Shown: piece after piece, positions 57,885 to 64,000 of the stretch
How positions within the stretch are numbered: the stretch's first letter is position 1
Layout: each line of letters opens with the position of its first letter
DNA from: Rhododendron vialii
Lineage: Eukaryota; Streptophyta; Magnoliopsida; Ericales; Ericaceae
Direction of reading: 5' to 3'
Length of the DNA stretch: 64,000 nt
Assembly (NCBI RefSeq): GCF_030253575.1
Contig: NC_080568.1
Span: 389,501-453,500, forward strand
Program-made: the position numbers and the translations under genes
Notes under the pieces: model-generated
The model's input: only the letters and a program-made list of their open reading frames with translations
Told to the model about the DNA's origin: nothing
Databases searched by the model: none

Positions 57885-58680
57885 CCGGAAGCGGGGGCTC
57901 TGTTGTGCCTCATGGCACAGCGCCCCCTACCCACACCCCCAAAAGGTAACGTACCGTTTGGGATTAAAAAAAATCTTAAGTTTTCAATTTGTAATCCTAA
58001 AGAGCAGAAATATGATTATGAGAGCCTTAGAGATAAAATTTAATTATGCCTCTTTAGAATAATATGATCAGAATAATAAGATCTTCACACTGGTTCAAAT
58101 TGATTGAAAATTGGAGCAGTAAATTTTTTAATCATATTTTTAATTAAGTGCTCTAATTTTTAATTTATTGAACTAATTTATTGAACAAGTGCGAAAATCT
58201 TATTATTCTGATTATATTATTCTAAAAGGACATAATTAACTTTTGTCTTTAAGGCTCTAATAATCACGTTTTTGCTCTACAAGATTCTAAATAAAGAGCA
58301 GATGCTTAATTATGAAAGTTCTAGAGACAAAAGTTAATTACGATCCTTTAGAATTATATGTTCAGAATAATAAGATTTTCTCACTTGTTCAAACAGATTA
58401 AAAATTGGAGCAATTAATTTTTTAATTTTTTAGACAGTTTATATATTTAAAAATATGGTTAAAAAATTTACTGTTCAAATTTTCAATCAGTTTGAACCAG
58501 TGTGAAGATCTTATTATTCTGTTCATATTATTCTAAAGAGACATAATTAAATTTTATCTCTAAGGCTCTCATAATCACGTTTCTGCTCTTTAGGATTACA
58601 AATTGAAAACTTAAGATTTTTTTTAATCCCAGTGGGTAGGGGGTGCTGTGCCATAGCAGAGTCCCGCGCTTCCATTTATA
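57885..58680. repeat. Large composite foldback, about 800 bp, with repeated inner arms
   Basis: The outer arms are about 57885-58135 and 58435-58680. For example TGGGATTAAAAAAAATCTTAAG, AATCCTAAAGAGCAG and ATGGCACAGCGCCCCCTACCC on the left are inverse to CTTAAGATTTTTTTTAATCCCA, CTGCTCTTTAGGATT and GGGTAGGGGGTGCTGTGCCAT on the right. Inside, 58140-58290 and 58290-58430 form a second inverted pair of the same module (TCTTATTATTCTGA, TAGAATTATATG.TCAGAATAATAAGA, AAAGAGCAG). One module of about 150 bp thus appears four times in alternating orientation. Confidence 0.8.
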
Positions 58681-58922
58681 CTAGTGTTTGTCTGTGCTTA
58701 CGGCACTATCTACCTTTTGAAGACATTTTTATAATATATTTATAAAAGCGTGAATACTTTCTTGAGAGGATTGGAGAACATACCCCACGTACTTGTATTT
58801 TATTGGGCAGATAGGCATCGTCTAAAAGCGTTGAGTACTAATTTAATGTTGGTTTTGGTGCCCTAGTAAGAGAGAGACAAAGAGAGACAGAGACAGACAG
58901 AGACAGAGAACAGGGGACGGGG

Positions 58923-61900
58923 ATGGCGGCGGAAGAAGGCGAGGTGGCAGAAGCAGAAAAGCAAGAGGAAGAGGACCAAGTGGTGAATCCATGGGAGGTA
59001 TCGGCCAAGGAGGGAGGGAAAATCGATTACGACAAACTCATTGTCCAATTCGGCTGTCAAAGGCTGGACCAATCCATCATCGATCGTGTCCAACGCCTCA
59101 CCTCTCGCCCCCCTCACGTCTTCCTCCGCCGTGGCGTTTTCTTCGCTCACCGGTACTCTCTCTCTCTCTCTCTCTAAAGTTGTTTTAATTTATCAAAAAA
59201 AAGTTTTTTTTTTTATAAGATGTATGTTTTCACGTTCTCGGGACAAATTTTTTTGGCGCGTGGATTATTGTTTTGCTAACAATTGTCTAATAGGGGTGGA
59301 TATTGCACACACAATGCGATAAAAGTTACAGTATTTTAGCAAAAAAATCACAAGATCAATATACATTTGTAGACTTGTATACATTTTTCAATGATGTTGA
59401 GACGCTTTTAGCATATCAATCACTGCCCAAGGGGCTTTACTGCTTTAGTTACCGATCTTTCTATGGTTGATTAGCATATAGGCAGCAAAATCAGGTATGT
59501 TTCTAAGTATCGGTCCCACTGCTCGAAAATTGTGGCTCCGCCCGTCTGTACATGTGTTACATATACACGCTGGCTTATGAGATTGTGTGTATATTTGACA
59601 GGGATTTCAATGAAATTCTTGACGCGTATGAGAGACGGGAGAAGTTCTATCTGTATACCGGCAGAGGGCCATCTTCCGAAGCTTTGCATTTGGGACATCT
59701 TGTTCCCTTCATGTTCACCAAGTATGCTCTCCATTCCTTTAGCTCTAAATATGTTGTCCTACATATGTGAGACTTCATCATCAGTTGCAATTTTCTATGT
59801 TCTGTATTAAAGTTTTCATATTTTTGGATGGGTTTGTTACCAATACTCCACCCATACAGGAAACAAACAAAGCAACAGCCTGTTGCAAACAAAACAAAAC
59901 AAACCAACCCAAACCAGCCTAGTCCTACTAGGAACAAATCAAAAGTGTAGACTTAGCAGTAGAAATATGAGTTATCTAGGTAGGAAAATAGCAGCAGAAA
60001 TGCTCCAGTTAGCGTAAATCAACCTGTTCTCATGAGTCTTGGGGATGTTTTGTGCTCACGTCACTGTCGCTAAAACAGAATGTATTCTGTGGATGGATCC
60101 AAGTTCAGCATTGGCACTCTTTTTAACTAACTAGAGCATCTCCAAACCTCAGCTATTTTTTTTGCCAATGCAGTAATTTGGCATTAACTCTCACCAAAGA
60201 ACCATCTTCAACTGTAAGCCAAATTGTAGCTTTGCCAAATTTTGGCACCAGATTTGACTCGAGCAATTTCGTCTTCTCTTTTAAACCAGTGGAGTCATAT
60301 TGCTTAATAGTGGCATTTTGACACTGTAGCAAGCCAAAAAATTGACTTCAGCTTAAGCCATTGGAGATGCTCCAAGAGAACCTTTAAGATATTCTTTATT
60401 GTTTTTGGCATAGATATGTTTTACCTCTTTCATGTACATAGTATTATGTATAATTCTATGTTGTAAAATGCCGAATGTGGCCTGGGTACTCGGTCCCCTT
60501 GAAGTGCCAAATAGTATCAGGTATAATTTGGTTTTTTCATCTGGGTATTTTGTCTGCTGTCTCTCTTGATTAAGTGATCCATCACATAGTGTTCTTAGGT
60601 GGTGTCTTCAAGTGGCTTACAACAAGGATTTTAGCTGGTGTTTAGGTCAACACGTGAAGCTTGTACTTACAGAAGTCTAAGCTCAATGAGTTTTTGCATC
60701 TCCATTGGGTTCCGCGATTTTCAAGTGTCATGTCGTAGTGCAAAAAGACTGCCAAGCTATTCTGTAATTTCCCTGATTGTTGTCTTTAATTCTTTATTAA
60801 TTTGAGTGGCTTTGGAACCTGTGAGTAAATTGCGTATATATTCTGTTTTTGTCTGCCTCCTACGACCAGATTTTGTAAAGCCTCTATAAACTAAATATTA
60901 CCTTATGAGAAGTTTTGTTGGTGAGTTGAAGAAAGATATTGAACCTCTTCGTGTTCATCTTGTTTAGCTTATGAACAGCGTGTAACACTGCTGCAGATAT
61001 TTGCAGGATGCTTTTAAGGTTCCTCTTGTTATACAGTTAACTGATGATGAGAAGTGCATGTGGAAAAATTTATCCGTGGAAGAGAGCAAAAGACTTGCCC
61101 GCGAGAATGCTAAAGACATTATAGCTTGTGGCTTCGACATTTCAAGAACCTTCATCTTCTCGGATTTCAATTATGTTGGTGGGTAAGTGATATACATGTT
61201 CCATTAACTCATAGTATCTTAAGATTAATGCTTTAACAGTTATTTTGATATCCATTAAATTTGGTTGGTTCCATTCTTTGACTGCTCTACTTCCAACAAA
61301 CCCCCCCAGGAAGGCATGAATCACTATTTTTAAAAAAATAAATAAACTGGGCATTCAATTCGAACCAAATTTGGAATTGTTATTAGGGTTGAGTTTTTCT
61401 AAACTTGGCTAGGCTGATGCTTAACTTCAATAAACTCAAACTCAACTAATGTCTAGACCCCAGCTTGAAAAAGACTCAACTAATGTCTAATCCCTACTAC
61501 TTCGTGTTGGCTAAGCACGTCGACTGATGCTGTAACTAGTACTTATAGTTCTTATTTTGGCCCTTCAGATGCCTCATAGGGAATATTGCTCTGATTTTTG
61601 GCATGATTTTATATCCTGAATTTGAATATGTACCCCATTCAATATTCGTTTATAACTCCAATGGCAATGTAGGGGCATTCCATTTTTTATTCCATATGTT
61701 AGTAGCATATAACATATTTCCGTTGAATTCATCTTTTTTATAACACTATTGGCCTGGTGCATTTCCCGATTTCTCTCCACAAAATTTTCCTTTGCAGTGC
61801 CTTTTACGAGAACATGGTGAGGATTGACAAATGTGTCACGTACAATAAGGTAACAGTTGATTTTTTTTTTTTGTTGAGTTTATATTTTTGGTATCTATTC

Positions 61901-64000
61901 ATTGTCTTCCGTCATTAGTCTTCACTCTTCATTGAAAGCATTGTGCTGGTGCTATGTTCAGGTTGTTGGCATTTTTGGCTTTACTGGTGAAGATCATATT
62001 GGAAAGATAAGTTTTCCTGCTGTTCAGGTATGACCTTTGTTCTGCTATACACTGCTGTGCAAAAAGTTATGTTCTACTGTTGATGAATTCCATCCTTCCT
62101 GTTAGCGCCAAAAAAACTATCCTTCCAGCTTACGATTGAAAGTGATGGGACTTATACTACCTAGCATATGTATCCATTCCTTCTCGTAGCGGTTGCCTTT
62201 GGAAATTCATTTCTTGTGTTTGTTATATTTCCTTCCTTTCTTGTCCACTGCTGCTGTAGAACAGTAGGTGCATCCAAGTTTGATCTTGATAGGACATGCA
62301 AAGTACGTGCTCCTTTTAATGAAGTTGGACGACTACTGAGTACTGAGACATTCTGGAATATTATGATTTATGCACAATAGATGCCTGTACATTGGTGGAG
62401 GCTTGGAATGTTATCCATAATAGAAGCCCATACACTGGTAGAGGCTTGGTCGTCCGTTGTAGACACATCTATATCCCCAGCTCTCTTGCCTGGAGACACA
62501 ATCTCACTCTTCTAAGCTCTCTGATGATAAGTAAGCTGCTTTCTAGTGAGAATCTGTCCAAAGTCGACTTGGCAGTCTTCTTCATTGAGCATCTTTTCAA
62601 TGCACCTGACACTACCTGCACCCAACAACTGTATCAGAGTCCACATTACATAGGAGCAGATAAATGTGAAAGGAATGCAAGAATGCTGTCACCAGTTTGT
62701 TTCCACGTATTTGCTTCTTTTTAGCTCAAAATTTGGATTCACATGCTTTAAAAGTTCTACGTCATTAGGGTTGGATGTTTGGTTTGTTAAATCGAAATAA
62801 GACTTATATGTATGTTTATTTATCTCCCTTGCCTCCGTTTTCTTTTGTTCTCAAATTTTCTAGTGTAAAGAGTGGTTGTTTCAACATGCTGAAATTGTGT
62901 CACCTGCAGGCTGCTCCGTCTTTTCCCAGTTCATTTCCACACCTCTTTTCAGGCAAAGACAATCCCCGCTGCTTGATTCCATGTGCAATTGATCAGGTTG
63001 ATTCTTCTCTGCATTTGAATGCTTTTGTCCTTGTCAGTTCACTTTTTGATCCTATTATTGCCTCATATGTCTAGCTTGTTAAGATCTGGGTAAATTTCAG
63101 TTATAAGTGAATAAAAAATAAACATGGAGGCTCCTTTTTGTTTATGGGATTAGTGTAATAATTGTATCCGGTAAATTTTGGATAGCCGCAAAATAACAAA
63201 GTATCAGTTTAAGGTGTCGTAGATCTTCCAAAGTGGTAAGTTTTGCAATATAAGTAGACTTTTTCTTTTCCCTTTCGTCTCCTTATCTTTATCATGATTT
63301 TTTACTTTCAAAAATGGAGTCTTGTCACACTTGTCGTACATTTGGTTGTTGATATTGCCATCTGAAGCTTTGATATAATCCCCACCTGAATGGCTGAATC
63401 AAGCTTCAGTCCCCTAAATAGTGTTCATAATAATACCATCAGAGAGGCCCGTGGTTTGTGGATCTTGGAGAGTCAAGATGACAGCATTTGCTGCCTGAAT
63501 TAGTACTATGTGGTTTTGAGCATAGTAACAGAGTTCAAGACTATAGGGGCACCAATCATGAGAATGGGCTTGGAGAAAAAAATTTCTAGATTTATTTTAA
63601 TTTGACTTTAGCTCTTTAACCATCCGTTCACTTTTTGTTATATCTGACAGCTTGTTTTCAAGTCTCACAGCTTGTGGAATTCAAACCTTTCTTACTGGAA
63701 ATTGGCTTTATGGCCAGATGTTTTTCGATGATGTGAACAAATTTGCTTTGATTTAAGCTGCTTACTATTCCTATCTTTCCACATGCATCACAGTTATTGT
63801 ATTATCATATGACATCAAAGGATTGCCTCCTTAGAGTATCTGCCTGTTGCGTGCGTGTTATTGTGTTTGGTTTAAATACATCTCATATTGGTAAACTCAA
63901 CTTGGTATCTCCCAAATTGCTTTTCTTATGGTTCACTGTGACTCAAAATTTTCTTCAGGATCCTTATTTTCGAATGACACGAGATGTTGCTCCTCGGTTA
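58923..64000 (+). CDS. Tryptophanyl-tRNA synthetase, cytosolic (5' part)
   Basis: Exons joined in frame: 58923-59152, 59602-59721, 60997-61182, 61798-61849, 61962-62027, 62910-62996 and 63959-64000, cut by the window edge. Visible are 261 codons. The start is the first ATG ([18 protein letters not shown]), an acidic leader, then [20 protein letters not shown]. The class I Rossmann fold follows: [19 protein letters not shown] with the HIGH-type motif HLGH (106-109), [24 protein letters not shown] and [18 protein letters not shown]. The KMSKS-type loop and anticodon-binding domain lie beyond the window. The enzyme charges tRNA-Trp in the cytosol; no WHEP domain or organelle transit peptide is seen. 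Exon 1 ends beside a CT run (59157-59175). Divergent from EF1B-gamma, another translation gene. Introns hold a MITE (60134-60372). Confidence 0.96.
60134..60372. mobile_element. MITE with GAGCATCTCC / GGAGATGCTC ends
   Basis: Perfect terminal 10-mers GAGCATCTCC and GGAGATGCTC, extended CAAA.C / ...TTGG, bound a 239-bp noncoding segment. Inside, GCCAAATT and AATTTTGGCA motifs alternate. This is a widespread plant MITE form. No clear duplication was found. It lies in intron 2 of the tryptophanyl-tRNA synthetase gene. Confidence 0.7.

Noticed and set aside
58863..59150. Minus-strand open frame over the tryptophanyl-tRNA synthetase first exon
   Set aside because: Shadow of the real plus-strand exon, which matches the family well.

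Overview
This is nuclear DNA from a flowering plant, a eudicot. It has GT..AG introns, AT-rich intergenic DNA, LTR retrotransposons, MITEs, SINE and LINE remnants, and plant-specific gene families. No bacterial, organellar or viral region is visible. All gene models were assembled by hand by joining exons at splice sites that keep the reading frame. Orthology calls rest on remembered family sequences, not on a search.

Six protein-coding genes are present. (1) 505-5718 (+): 3' part of a DedA/TVP38-type (SNARE-associated Golgi family) membrane protein; its 5' end lies outside the window. (2) 8128-12575 (-): AIG1/IAN-type GTPase, 5 coding exons, 338 aa. (3) 29534-33677 (-): MES12-like methylesterase (alpha/beta hydrolase), 5 exons, 353 aa. 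(4) 37809-46321 (-): SEEDSTICK/AGL11-type MADS-box ovule-identity gene, 7 coding exons, 234 aa, with a 5.85-kb first coding intron. (5) 51522-56798 (-): elongation factor 1B-gamma, 7 exons, 424 aa. (6) 58923-64000 (+): cytosolic tryptophanyl-tRNA synthetase, 5' 261 codons, running off the window. Genes 5 and 6 are divergent across about 2.1 kb that holds two large foldback repeats.

The rest is mostly transposon-derived. 15.8-27.5 kb is a nest of insertions: a poly(A) retroposon broken by a solo-LTR-like element, which is itself broken by two more, and a second nested LTR pair directly downstream. Most of these have matching target-site duplications (TSDs). Smaller elements with good boundaries are a complete 374-bp TRIM in the GTPase gene, a Stowaway and two Tourist-like MITEs, two Mutator-like MITEs with 9-10 bp TSDs, and a 1.07-kb retroposon with a 15-bp TSD inside the AGL11 first intron.

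The AIG1 - MES12 - AGL11 order resembles the Arabidopsis chromosome 4 neighbourhood as I remember it (MES12, IAN genes, STK), so this looks like an old conserved block. I see no operon, CRISPR array or evidently new protein system. The points of most interest are regulatory DNA (long GA tracts in the AGL11 leader and promoter), lipidation motifs on two proteins, and the structured repeats.
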